Source of the DNA: a bacterium 336/3
GTDB taxonomy: Bacteria; Bacteroidota; Bacteroidia; Cytophagales; Thermonemataceae
Reading direction: 5' to 3'
Assembly: GCA_001281695.1 (NCBI GenBank)
Contig: LJIE01000001.1
Location: 4,048,551-4,112,550, forward strand
Length of the DNA: 64,000 bases
The notes below the pieces were generated by a model. That model searched no databases and was not told where the DNA came from. It saw nothing but the letters and a program-made list of their open reading frames with translations. Position numbers and translations under genes: made by a program. Shown here one piece after another: positions 43,501 to 51,679 of this stretch. The stretch's first letter is position 1. Each line of letters begins with the position of its first letter.

Positions 43501-43713
43501 AAACTCATTTTCTGCATATAAAATGGCAAAGTCAGCTATTCCACTACCATAATCGTAATAATATACCTCAAAGTTTGGTGAGGTTTTCATACGCCAATCA
43601 AACTCTTTAAATTGAACTCGATTTTTACCAAAAGGTCTTTGAGTAATACCCTCTACTTGGGCTTTTAAAAAGAATGGAAATATAATAAGCAGAAAAAAAA
43701 GATAAATTTTCAT
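40501..43713 (-). CDS. TolB-like beta-propeller fused to Omp85-type C-terminal barrel
   Basis: The protein has 1,070 residues. A signal peptide (1-18, ending LKAQ) is followed by a domain (about 20-290) resembling a gluzincin-type peptidase fold without an HExxH motif. WD40/TolB-like propeller repeats follow (about 295-600; SPDGKYVAYSENRNG, SADGSTLAISSDR, TLIFSSNR). After an acidic Pro-rich linker (about 615-690), a C-terminal part (700-1070) has the surface-antigen barrel pattern, including RGFGYNSLSGKNF and FNAEFRVPIV. The protein is probably anchored in the outer membrane with the propeller in the periplasm. Substrate and role are unknown. Confidence 0.7.
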   Translation of the reverse strand: MKIYLFFLLIIFPFFLKAQVEGITQRPFGKNRVQFKEFDWRMKTSPNFEVYYYDYGSGIADFAILYAENEFDRIATVLGHNPSAKTKLFIYNSITDLQQSNVGLENENSRTVGGQTNFIKPKIEIPFTGSLAEFKKEISFGIAQIFGNEMMYGGSIREILKNGALLSLPDWFMPGVAAYIAEPWSAEMDDYMRNSIKYRQLKRPHKLSGKEAQYVGHSIWNYIAIKYGESNISSILNLTKIILDEEKAIANTLGMPYEVFMEEWQKFYEEMGKKAMDDHSALEYDLRFKKNNHKQKIFNDIKISPDGKYVAYSENRNGHYAVVIRNLQTMSRKVVLRGGFRLNSQRINEKVPLLAWSDDNKLAVCYKKKGKTQFKVMQILGKKKKTVNEIHFAFFNQVTGFDISADGSTLAISSDRVGFADVQAGMNDIYMYDLRVRNMKRISTDLYDDTDPIFLGSSNETLIFSSNRIADSLNVPAGNFQTINDNYDLFYYNPQESSNKLVRLTNTPQKELQPSYFDEKTILFLSGKTGINNLYSLDLVSKEIRQITNSRQNIKKYGFSATTNDFAFRAWQKRKDRMFLKRNFDFAKNEKAIITPRLEYMQQKGLTEPETQEPPKEEIPQEIKKDTLPERPYDPNIIDTDDYQFDPEVVKEIKANPETNKKDYRNTSINKNKTKTDIDIKGAYPYEPLFTAESSVTTPIIDPLRGFGLLFEVELSDMLEDHKMKAGLFGLSDLRSSNYFAEYQFLKNRIDLIGRYDRKSLYVNQPNVGVAQRYATNRFSMTASYPFTNSARVSLSAGYMDKRSVDLLQLLREPNYVSYVHSRAEFSFDNTIPKGLNMVEGTRIKAYYEFNPSFSNINEGFDKILVDIRNYQSLSKEIVFATRLSGGRFGGRAPKQYMLGGMDNSFNQSANLAIGGAEPLNLDPENGNADLLFHEFATNLRGFGYNSLSGKNFILFNAEFRVPIVKYLFQNSISSNFFKNLQFTAFGDIGSAWDNSAPWKRQNDLNTTIIDSQPFLAIVNNFKSPWLASYGFGARTLFLGYYLKVDAAWKIEDFIISDKPTWLISLGYDF

Positions 43714-43742
43714 ATTTTGCCTTGTTTCTTAGTGGTTTCGAT

Positions 43743-44783
43743 TTATTGAGGCTGTATCAAATCTTTGTCTAACAACACTTTATATTCTATATGTTCAAAA
43801 AAATGTTTGGCTAAATAAGGTGCTAAAGAAACCCCTTTACTACCCAAACCATTAAAAATTCCTAATCCTTGATATTTTGGATGCATTCCTACAATAGGTC
43901 TTCTACCTTTTGCAGCAGGTCTGATACCTGCTTTCTGACCTATCACCTCAAAATCTTTTTTCAGCAAATTTCTTGCCTTTTCTACCAATTCTTCTTTTGC
44001 TTTTTCAGTATTTTCCCAATCCAACGGATCCCAACTATATGTGGATGCTACTCTATACATCTGATCTCCTAATGGAACAATACTTACTCCTTGATTCACA
44101 ATTCCTTGAAAGCTTGCATCTTTTATCAAAATATCTATCATTTCTCCTTTTACCAAACTAAAAGGCAAATTTGTAAAATAAGGATTTTTTGTTGCTTCAA
44201 CTCCCTCACAAAAAATAATTTTAGAGGTTGAAAATCCTTTGTAATACAATTTATCATTAATTTCTAAAGCAGAATAGTCAAAATCTTCTTCTAAATATGA
44301 ATCTTTTTCTTGAATAAAACAACGATAAGCCTCTAATAGTTTAGGCAAATCTACCCAACCCGAATATTTAGTTTCTAACCCTCCTAAATCATTATAAATA
44401 TCTGATAAATAGTGCTTATCATCTACTTCAACTTCTATATACATACCCAAAATTGGGTTTGCAGTTTTACCCAACCAATCATTTTGTTCTTGGATAGAAC
44501 GATATGGGCGATAAATAGGTGTCTTATGAAAAAATTGAATTTCAAGATTTTTTTCAAGATTTTCATAAAAATCTTTCATGAAAGGAAACAGCTCATCTGC
44601 TTTCCATGTTTTTACCAAACCCTTACCTGTCAATGGGTTGAAAATCCCACCAGCCACCAAAGAAGAACATTTTTTTTGTTGTGAACCAATCACTAAAACT
44701 GATTTATGGTTCTCTAGTAAAGTATAAGAAAATACTGTTCCCGCTATTCCCTGCCCTACTACTATGTAATCATAATGTTTCAT
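43743..44783 (-). CDS. FAD-dependent oxidoreductase (DAO family)
   Basis: The protein has 346 residues. The N-terminal FAD motif is DYIVVGQGIAGTVFSYTL (GxGxxG), with SSLVAGGIFNPLTGKGLVK matching the DAO family of glycine/D-amino-acid oxidases. The C-terminal signature is AGIRPAAKGRRPIVG followed by GLGSKGVSLAPYLAK. It probably oxidises an amine or amino acid; the substrate is not clear. It lies 11 bp after gldB on the same strand, suggesting cotranscription. Confidence 0.75.
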   Translation of the reverse strand: MKHYDYIVVGQGIAGTVFSYTLLENHKSVLVIGSQQKKCSSLVAGGIFNPLTGKGLVKTWKADELFPFMKDFYENLEKNLEIQFFHKTPIYRPYRSIQEQNDWLGKTANPILGMYIEVEVDDKHYLSDIYNDLGGLETKYSGWVDLPKLLEAYRCFIQEKDSYLEEDFDYSALEINDKLYYKGFSTSKIIFCEGVEATKNPYFTNLPFSLVKGEMIDILIKDASFQGIVNQGVSIVPLGDQMYRVASTYSWDPLDWENTEKAKEELVEKARNLLKKDFEVIGQKAGIRPAAKGRRPIVGMHPKYQGLGIFNGLGSKGVSLAPYLAKHFFEHIEYKVLLDKDLIQPQ

Positions 44784-44794
44784 GGTTGTGAGGT

Positions 44795-45850
44795 CTATTC
44801 GCCTTTATAACCAGATTCCTGCAAAACTTCTTGAGCATTTTCTAGTTTCATTACTTTTTGTAAGTCAAGATTTTTCTTCTGAGCATATCTTTTAAGAATC
44901 TCTAAACCTGTCCAACGAGCTATCCCACCAGGGCAATCTTGGCTAATAGGCAAAGTAAAAGGAGATTCATCCACATAATCTCTTTTTATTCGATTTGCTG
45001 TTTCAAAAAACAGCTTTTTATCTAAATAATGCTTCCAAATTACACTTTTATTTTTAGCAATATATTCCATTTGTACTGGTGTATAACCCAAAACTGTAGA
45101 ATCAGCAAGACAAGGAATAACACTTTGTGTAAAGAAATATGTTTTAGCATATACAAGCATATCATTAAGCATAATGGGATTGTTGGGATTATATTCATTA
45201 AAATAACCACTCATCATTTCTGCCACAAATATAGGAATGTTTTTAGCCACATAACGTTTTGCCAAGTATTTAGGCACTGCCTCTGGTAACGGATATTTAT
45301 AGTCTGTACCCAAAAACCAATCAAGTCCTATTACTAATATTTCATTATTTCTTGATACAAATATATCAGTTGCTTTATTTAAAGGAAAAGAACCAATACC
45401 TGACACACTAAAATACACCATAGGAGCTTTGAACTCAGGATAAAAAGCCTTGATATTTTTAAATAATTTTACAATTTCTTTCTCAAGTTCAGAAATATTA
45501 ATTTTTTTCTCATAATCCATCATTAGACTATCTAAACTTGGCTCTTTAGCCATAGCTAAAAGCATTTCTTCTGCAACATCTCCTTTTTGGTTAGGCATTG
45601 TCTGTCTTTCCAAATAGAGTTGATTATAAAGTGGGTTTTCTTTTAAAGCAGTCTTTATTTCTTCCAAAGTATTGGCTTGCAAAATCTGTTTGTCTATTCT
45701 TTTAAAGAAAACATCTAATTTTACATCTTCTACGTTGGTTTGAGGTTTGGGCAAACAAGTGTTCAACTTGAAAGAGTCTGTTTTTTCATTTTTTTCTTTA
45801 CACGAAGTAAATAAAACAATGAATACACATATATAAAGGTATTTGAACAT
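44795..45850 (-). CDS. gldB: Gliding motility lipoprotein GldB
   Basis: The protein has 351 residues with a lipoprotein signal (MFKYLYICVFIVLFTSC). The middle part has the GldB pattern: a short strand before IVIGLDWFLG (here ILVIGLDWFLGTDYKYP), then VPKYLAKRYVAKNIPIFVAEMM. GldB is a lipoprotein needed for gliding and type IX secretion in Flavobacterium johnsoniae; its exact role is not defined. gldF is about 3 kb further along, and no other gld genes are in the window. Confidence 0.75.
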   Translation of the reverse strand: MFKYLYICVFIVLFTSCKEKNEKTDSFKLNTCLPKPQTNVEDVKLDVFFKRIDKQILQANTLEEIKTALKENPLYNQLYLERQTMPNQKGDVAEEMLLAMAKEPSLDSLMMDYEKKINISELEKEIVKLFKNIKAFYPEFKAPMVYFSVSGIGSFPLNKATDIFVSRNNEILVIGLDWFLGTDYKYPLPEAVPKYLAKRYVAKNIPIFVAEMMSGYFNEYNPNNPIMLNDMLVYAKTYFFTQSVIPCLADSTVLGYTPVQMEYIAKNKSVIWKHYLDKKLFFETANRIKRDYVDESPFTLPISQDCPGGIARWTGLEILKRYAQKKNLDLQKVMKLENAQEVLQESGYKGE

Positions 45851-45986
45851 AGTTGGTTGGGCTAAATAGCTATTTTATTTTTTGATTAAAAATTTAAAGT
45901 TCAAAAATAAAAAAATAAAAGAAAAGTTTGGCTTTATAAGCAAAAAATCGTACTTTTTGCAAAGTAATAAAATTTTAGATGATACG

Positions 45987-46781
45987 ATGTACTCCAAAGA
46001 ACAAATTACACAGATATTATTTTTAGATATAGAAACAGCAAGAAATACAAAAACATACCATGAGCTTTCAGAAGGGATGAAAAAAATGTGGGAATTAAAG
46101 TCTCAAACCCTTGAGCCTAAAGATGGTAGCATGAGTCCAGAAGAGAAATATTATGACAAAGCTGCTATTTATGCTGAATTTGGTCGAGTTATCTGTATCA
46201 GTTGTGGCTTTATTTATGAAAAAGACGGTGAAATGCACTTCAAAGCAAAATCATTTTATGGAAGTGATGAGAAAAAAGTTTTAGAAGATTTTAAACTTTT
46301 TTTAGATAGTTATACAGAATTATTGGGTAAATCAGGGTTTTATGATAAAAGAACGGATCAAGCCAAAAAGAAGTTTCATTATTTGGCTGCTCACAATGGG
46401 AAGGAATTTGACATTCCCTATATGGGCAGAAGATATTTAGTAAATCAGTTGGTACTTCCTCAAATGATTGAGGTGAGAGGTAAAAAACCTTGGGAAATGC
46501 CACACATCGTAGATACAATGGAATTATGGAAATTTGGAGATGGAAAGAATTTTACAAAATTAGAGCTATTGTGTAACTTGTTTGGAATACCTACCCCAAA
46601 AGATGATATTGATGGTAGTCAAGTGGGAGAAGTATTTTGGGAAGAACAAAATTATGAAAGAATTGCTATTTATTGTGAAAAAGACGTACTCGCAACAGCT
46701 CAATTAATGCTTAAGTACAATCTTTTTCCTCTTATTGAAGAAGATAAAATTCATTTTGCAGAAAAAACAGCAAATGTATGA
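45987..46781 (+). CDS. PolB-type 3'-5' exonuclease (DEDDy)
   Basis: The protein has 264 residues from the ATG at 45987 (MYSKEQITQILFLDIET); the upstream extension starts at TTG and lacks similarity. Exo motifs are FLDIETA (I), AAHNGKEFDIPYMGRR (II) and YCEKDVLATAQL (III, with the Tyr and Asp of the DEDDy type). It fits the predicted exonuclease family related to DNA polymerase B proofreading domains (PF10108), without an attached polymerase. It overlaps siaB by 4 bp (ATGA), so translation is coupled. Confidence 0.8.
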   Translation: MYSKEQITQILFLDIETARNTKTYHELSEGMKKMWELKSQTLEPKDGSMSPEEKYYDKAAIYAEFGRVICISCGFIYEKDGEMHFKAKSFYGSDEKKVLEDFKLFLDSYTELLGKSGFYDKRTDQAKKKFHYLAAHNGKEFDIPYMGRRYLVNQLVLPQMIEVRGKKPWEMPHIVDTMELWKFGDGKNFTKLELLCNLFGIPTPKDDIDGSQVGEVFWEEQNYERIAIYCEKDVLATAQLMLKYNLFPLIEEDKIHFAEKTANV

Positions 46782-47323
46782 GTGTACAAGTCAATACATT
46801 TTTAGAGAATAATCTCGAAATGCAACAAAAAGGAACACTGATGTTTTATAAAGGCATTTTTTCGTATTCTATTATTGTTGAACTAGGTCAGCATATTCGT
46901 AACGATTTACCTTTTTCTCCTACACTAAGAGAAAAAATATTCTCCATATTTATAGAATTAGCTCAGAATGTAAGTAGTTACTCTGAAGAACAAGCTTGCA
47001 CAAACTTTGTGAAAAAAAACTCAGGAATAGGTAGTTTTCATTTATTAGAGAATAGTCAACATATTTATCTCAATACTATTAACAGCTCACAACCAGATAA
47101 AATCAATAATATTCATAAAAGAGTAGCTATAATCAATACTCTTGATAGAAAAGGGCTAAGAGAACTAAAAATGACTTTTAGAGAACAAGCAATTGATGCT
47201 CATACCAATAGTGGCAATGTAGGTTTAATTGAAGTAGCCCTCAAATCGGGGAATATCATTCATACTCATACAGCTTCTACTGATAGAGAATACATATCCA
47301 TTACCACTAAAATTTTAAAATAA
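46778..47323 (+). CDS. siaB: SiaB-family protein kinase
   Basis: The protein has 181 residues of the SiaB (DUF6272) family, recognisable by MLFYKGIFSYSIIVELGQHI, the GHKL-like N-box IFIELAQNVSSYSEEQ and GIGSFHLLE. In Pseudomonas SiaB phosphorylates SiaC, and the phosphatase SiaA removes the phosphate to control biofilm and c-di-GMP signalling. It overlaps the exonuclease gene by 4 bp and is followed 16 bp later by siaC. Confidence 0.82.
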   Translation: MSVQVNTFLENNLEMQQKGTLMFYKGIFSYSIIVELGQHIRNDLPFSPTLREKIFSIFIELAQNVSSYSEEQACTNFVKKNSGIGSFHLLENSQHIYLNTINSSQPDKINNIHKRVAIINTLDRKGLRELKMTFREQAIDAHTNSGNVGLIEVALKSGNIIHTHTASTDREYISITTKILK

Positions 47324-47339
47324 TAAAACACCACATCTT

Positions 47340-47729
47340 ATGAACGATTTAGTTATAAAAGGTGAGAAAAAAACCTATTTTACACCAGATGTAAACTTTT
47401 CTGCTAAAACAGGCATCTGTGAAATCGCAGGAGAATCTTATCAAGAAGAAACTTTCGAGTTTTTTAATAAATTGGTTGCATGGATAGAAGAGTTTATTTT
47501 TAAAGTAAAAAAACCTATTGTTTTCAACTTTAAACTAAGTTACTTCAATACTTCTTCTGCAAGAGCTATCCTAGAAATGCTCATACTCTTAAAAAAATAT
47601 AAAGAATCAGGTGGCAATGTTGAAATCAACTGGTACTACCAAGACGAAGAAGATAGTACCTATGAAGAAGCTGAAGATATGCAATCACAAACAGGATTGC
47701 GTTTCAATATGATTCACTATGTTTTATAA
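47340..47729 (+). CDS. siaC: SiaC-family regulatory phosphoprotein
   Basis: The protein has 129 residues of the SiaC (DUF1987) fold, related to STAS-like partner-switch proteins. The phospho-acceptor region is FKLSYFNTSSARAILEML with Thr71 as the likely target by analogy to Pseudomonas SiaC. It would be phosphorylated by SiaB and dephosphorylated by a SpoIIE-type phosphatase, possibly the one at 61.4-63.4 kb. The downstream partner is unknown. It is convergent with carA, 3 bp apart. Confidence 0.85.
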   Translation: MNDLVIKGEKKTYFTPDVNFSAKTGICEIAGESYQEETFEFFNKLVAWIEEFIFKVKKPIVFNFKLSYFNTSSARAILEMLILLKKYKESGGNVEINWYYQDEEDSTYEEAEDMQSQTGLRFNMIHYVL

Positions 47730-47732
47730 AAT

Positions 47733-48833
47733 CTAAACAGATAACATTTGCACAAAGTCATCAAATAAATATCGGGAATCGTGTGTCCCTGGCGAAGCCT
47801 CTGGATGATACTGTACAGAAAAAGCTTTTTTATCTTTTCTTCTGATACCTTCAATACTCTCATCATTCAAATTTACGTGTGTAATCTCTATAATTGTTGA
47901 CTTCTCTATATCTTCTTTATTTACACCAAATCCATGATTTTGTGAAGTAATTTCACTTTTCCCTGTAATGAGATTTTTTACTGGATGATTCAATCCTCTA
48001 TGTCCATTGTGCATTTTATGTGTTCCTATTCCACTCGCCAAAGCCAAAATTTGATGGCCTAAGCATATCCCAAAAAGAGGTTTATCTGTGTCTAAAATTT
48101 GTTTGACTGTCTCAACAGCATAAGGCATGGCTGCAGGGTCGCCAGGTCCATTTGAGATAAAATATCCATCAGGCGAAAATTTTTGCATTTCTGCCAAAGG
48201 AGTTTTGGCAGGAAATACTTGCATATACACATTTCTTTCAGAAAAACAACGCAAAATATTCTCTTTTACTCCTAAATCTAAGACAGCTACTTTATATTTA
48301 GCCTCAGGATTGCCATAATAATATGTTTGGGTAGTGCTTACTTTAGAAGAAAGCTCCAAACCACTCATAGGGGGCGTTTCTTGAAGTTTCTTTTTTAAGA
48401 ATTCAATATCTAAATTTTCAGAAGAAATGACACCATTCATAGCACCTTTGTGGCGAATATGTTTCACCAAAGCCCTTGTGTCTATGCCTGTAATGGCTAC
48501 AACATTGCTTTTTTCCAAGTAATTTTGTAAATTATCTGTGGCTTGATATCTCGAATATACAGAAGAGAAAGCATTACAAATCATTCCACTAATCGTTGGA
48601 GCTTTCGATTCTTGTTCAGAGTCTGTTACACCATAATTACCAATATGAGGTGTTGTATTGACTACAATTTGTCCAAAATAAGAAGGGTCTGTATAAATTT
48701 CTTGATAACCCGTCATTCCTGTATTGAAGCAAATTTCGCCTGTACTGATACCCTTTTTACCAACAGCAAATCCATTGAACAAAGTGCCATCTTCTAACAA
48801 TAAAATAGCAGGAGATAAAAAATTATACTTCAT
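47733..48833 (-). CDS. carA: Carbamoyl-phosphate synthase small subunit
   Basis: The protein has 366 residues. The N-terminal CPSase domain has AILLLEDGTLFNG and GEICFNTGMTGYQEI; the C-terminal class I glutamine amidotransferase has the nucleophile Cys in FGICLGHQIL and the His/Glu pair in SVQYHPEASPG. It supplies ammonia from glutamine to CarB for carbamoyl-phosphate, used in pyrimidines and arginine. carB is not in the window. Confidence 0.96.
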   Translation of the reverse strand: MKYNFLSPAILLLEDGTLFNGFAVGKKGISTGEICFNTGMTGYQEIYTDPSYFGQIVVNTTPHIGNYGVTDSEQESKAPTISGMICNAFSSVYSRYQATDNLQNYLEKSNVVAITGIDTRALVKHIRHKGAMNGVISSENLDIEFLKKKLQETPPMSGLELSSKVSTTQTYYYGNPEAKYKVAVLDLGVKENILRCFSERNVYMQVFPAKTPLAEMQKFSPDGYFISNGPGDPAAMPYAVETVKQILDTDKPLFGICLGHQILALASGIGTHKMHNGHRGLNHPVKNLITGKSEITSQNHGFGVNKEDIEKSTIIEITHVNLNDESIEGIRRKDKKAFSVQYHPEASPGTHDSRYLFDDFVQMLSV

Positions 48834-48863
48834 AACATTCTTTTTATGGATACATTGAATATT

Positions 48864-49631
48864 TTACCACTTCCGACTCTCCAATACTATTTTTGTAGAA
48901 AAAAGCATGAGAGTTATTGCACTTGCAAAATAAATAATATTTCTAGAGTCTATTAGTCCTTTACTTAGTGCTGTATAATGAAAATCTAAACCAATCTGTT
49001 TCACAAAATAAGCCCAATCAGCCGTTTCATCTAATCTTGAAAGCCCTTCAAATCCAAAATACAAAACAAAGCATAAGAATACTGCCAATACAAAAGCTAC
49101 AATTTGGTCTTTGGTAATAGATGATGAAAATATACCAATAGCTGTAAAAGTCATTCCCAAAAGTAATAAACCAATATAAGAACCTGCTATTCCGGCCACA
49201 TCCATTGTGGTTTTAAGCACTACTAAACCATTCTTATCTTTGATTTCTACCATCGAAAGATCATAAACAGAGTAGAAATAGATAAAAGTAGGAAGCAAAG
49301 CAAATACAAGCAAAATACAAGCTGCAAAGTATTTTCCTAAAATAATGTTCCAGTCAGTCAGTGGTCTTGTAAAAAGCAGTTCTATCGTTCCTGTTTTCTT
49401 TTCTTCTGCAAAACTTCTCATAGTTATGGCAGGAATCAGAAACATGAAAATAAAAGGGGAAACTGAGAAAAATTTATTCAAATCGGCATAACCATAGTTC
49501 AAAATGGTAAGCCCTCCAATATCTAAAACCCAAACCATCATCCCCATAGCTATCAGGAATGCACCTACAACTATATAAGCTATGAGTGAGCTAAAAAAAG
49601 AGCGTATTTCTTTTTGTAAAATAACCAACAT
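48864..49631 (-). CDS. gldF: Gliding-associated ABC transporter permease GldF
   Basis: The protein has 255 residues and six transmembrane segments. MLVILQKEIRSFFSSLIAYI, the FLIPAITMRSFAEEKKTGTI region and the ELLFTRPLTDWNIILGKY loop match the GldF subfamily of ABC-2 permeases. GldF acts with GldA and GldG as an ABC exporter associated with gliding, although it is dispensable in some gliders. gldA and gldG are not adjacent here. It lies 30 bp upstream of carA on the same strand. Confidence 0.88.
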   Translation of the reverse strand: MLVILQKEIRSFFSSLIAYIVVGAFLIAMGMMVWVLDIGGLTILNYGYADLNKFFSVSPFIFMFLIPAITMRSFAEEKKTGTIELLFTRPLTDWNIILGKYFAACILLVFALLPTFIYFYSVYDLSMVEIKDKNGLVVLKTTMDVAGIAGSYIGLLLLGMTFTAIGIFSSSITKDQIVAFVLAVFLCFVLYFGFEGLSRLDETADWAYFVKQIGLDFHYTALSKGLIDSRNIIYFASAITLMLFSTKIVLESRKW

Positions 49632-49765
49632 GAAAAGGTGAATTAGCGGATTGAAATGCTCCGCAAAACTATGATATTTTTTACTTTTACAAAAAGAGTT
49701 ATCAATATAATTTTTTTATTCTTTTAAATATACTTTTTATTTCAAAGTTATTTTAAATAAAAACA

Positions 49766-50467
49766 TTACTCAAATAATACTTTGATAATATCATCTCTTT
49801 TTTCTCTCGATATAGGTATCTGATGTTTTTCGATTTCGAGCATATTGCCATTGAGTACCAAAGCACTTTTTTTAGAAACAATATAAGATTTATGGACTCT
49901 TATAAACTGATTCTGAGGCAAGGCTTCTTCCATATTTTTCATGCGTTCAAGTGTAACATACACCCCTGAACCACATATAATTTTTACATACTCCTTAAGC
50001 CCTTCTACAAAAAGAATATCATCAAAATAGATTTTTCGTATTTTACCATCTACTTTTACACTGATATAATCTTTTTTTTCTGTTTCTAAAACAGATTCTT
50101 TTTTATGAGTTTCAAGTAGTTTTTTAGCCTTTTGGATGCTTTGTAAAAACCTTTCAAAAGAAAATGGTTTGACTAAATAGTCCACAGCATTGAGTTCAAA
50201 AGCTTCTACTGCAAACTCTGTATACGCTGTTGTAAAAATAGTAAGAGGAGGATTTTTAATTACTTTCAGTAAGTTTGTTCCACTTAAAAGTGGCATTTGT
50301 ATATCTAAAAACAAAATATCAATTTCTTGATTTTGTAGAACTTCTATGGCTTTAAGAGGTTGTTTCACTTTATCCACAATTATAAAATCTTCTAATTGTT
50401 TGATGTATTCTTCCATCAAATTGAGAGCTAAATACTCATCATCAACCAATAAAACTTTCACAGACAT
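49766..50467 (-). CDS. LytTR-family response regulator
   Basis: The protein has 233 residues. The receiver (1-120) has acidic VDDE, the phospho-acceptor Asp in ILFLDIQMPLLSG and Lys in YLVKPF. The C-terminal LytTR DNA-binding domain (about 130-230) has IYFDDILFVEGLKEYVKI and FIRVHKSYIVS. It lies 3 bp after the paired sensor kinase gene. LytTR regulators bind direct repeats about 21 bp apart; such repeats are seen at 51530-51558 upstream of the kinase gene. Confidence 0.93.
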   Translation of the reverse strand: MSVKVLLVDDEYLALNLMEEYIKQLEDFIIVDKVKQPLKAIEVLQNQEIDILFLDIQMPLLSGTNLLKVIKNPPLTIFTTAYTEFAVEAFELNAVDYLVKPFSFERFLQSIQKAKKLLETHKKESVLETEKKDYISVKVDGKIRKIYFDDILFVEGLKEYVKIICGSGVYVTLERMKNMEEALPQNQFIRVHKSYIVSKKSALVLNGNMLEIEKHQIPISREKRDDIIKVLFE

Positions 50468-50470
50468 ATT

Positions 50471-51472
50471 TTATAAGGGTAACTGAAGATATGATTCAAA
50501 TATATTTTTATGTACAGATGTTCTAAAAACAGCATTTTCTTTATAATGTAATGTCAATCTTTTTTTGATATTTGCAAGTCCCACTCCGCCTACTTTATCT
50601 TTTTGTTTATTTTCTATAAATGTATTTGTAGTCTTAAAAACTAATTTATCAGCTAAAATATCAATACTTATCCGAATATAACCATTTTCGTTAATTTCTA
50701 TATCACTGTGTTTAAAGCAATTTTCTACTATTGGAATCAGAACCATTGGAATAATTGTTTGTTCTTGAATTTTTCCGTTTATCTCTAATTTTACATGAAG
50801 CGGGGTTTCTTGACGTAATTGAAATAATTCTATGAATCTTTCTATATTTTGAATTTCTTTCTGTAAAGCAACTTTTTCTTGTGAGCTCTCATAAATCACA
50901 TACCTCAACAAATCTGAAAGTAGTAAAATCATTTTAGGGGCTAAATCAGACTTGACTACTGTAAGCGAATAAATATTATTAAGCGTATTAAATAAAAAGT
51001 GAGGGTTGATTTGAGCCTTTAAAAACTGTATTTCTGCCTGATTTTGCTCTTGAATAATTTTGATGTATTGCCTTTCGGCTGTAATTTTTTGCCTCAACAG
51101 TTCTAAAAATAAGCTCAAACCCATCAATGTAATAATGGTAAACACCGAAACCACCACTATTCGATTACCTGAAGCTAAAATAGGTACTTCTGGGATAGGA
51201 TATATTTTGTTGAATAAATACCTCATACCTATAAGTATTCCTACTATCAAAAAGAACATAATGATATAATGTATATACTTTTTTTGAGGAATCAGTTTTT
51301 TAGCGACCCAAGTATTGGTGTAAAAACCCGTAATATTAAAAATAGTGTGAATTGTTGCCATCAAAATGCCTTGTTTCCAACCATAATAACTCGTAAAAAA
51401 AGCTATGGGAATGGTTATTAAAAATATCCATCCTAAAGTATGTAATGAAATTACAAAATTTCGGGTCGTCAT
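50471..51472 (-). CDS. LytS-type sensor histidine kinase
   Basis: The protein has 333 residues. Four transmembrane segments (about 5-130) are followed by a short coiled coil and the His_kinase (PF06580) motif QINPHFLFNTLNNIYSL with the phospho-acceptor His. The ATPase domain has IPIVENCFKHSD and GGVGLANIKKRL. It phosphorylates the LytTR regulator encoded 3 bp downstream. No extracytoplasmic sensor domain is present, so the signal is probably in or near the membrane. Confidence 0.92.
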   Translation of the reverse strand: MTTRNFVISLHTLGWIFLITIPIAFFTSYYGWKQGILMATIHTIFNITGFYTNTWVAKKLIPQKKYIHYIIMFFLIVGILIGMRYLFNKIYPIPEVPILASGNRIVVVSVFTIITLMGLSLFLELLRQKITAERQYIKIIQEQNQAEIQFLKAQINPHFLFNTLNNIYSLTVVKSDLAPKMILLLSDLLRYVIYESSQEKVALQKEIQNIERFIELFQLRQETPLHVKLEINGKIQEQTIIPMVLIPIVENCFKHSDIEINENGYIRISIDILADKLVFKTTNTFIENKQKDKVGGVGLANIKKRLTLHYKENAVFRTSVHKNIFESYLQLPL

Positions 51473-51529
51473 ATTTTAAGTTTGTTTTTTCTAAAGATAT
51501 AAGGAATACCTTATTTCATTCATGTTTTT

Positions 51530-51610
51530 TCAACCAATTGTTATTTTTGCTCAACCAAAATCTTTTTTTAATTCCTTGCAGTTCGTTGAAAAATTCTATC
51601 CATAGGTTGA
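51530..51610. promoter_or_regulatory. TCAACC repeats, probable LytTR operator
   Basis: TCAACCAA occurs at 51530-51537 and 51551-51558, exactly 21 bp apart, and an inverted GGTTGA lies at 51605-51610. On the minus strand the sites read TTGGTTGA, overlapping the GTT core of LytTR sites. They lie 58-86 bp upstream of the kinase gene and upstream of the divergent lipoprotein gene at 51680. Confidence 0.45.
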
Positions 51611-51679
51611 ATAATATTCTTAAGCTGATTTTTTTGAATTTACTTTGATTCAATCATTCACCCAAAATCATTTACAACC

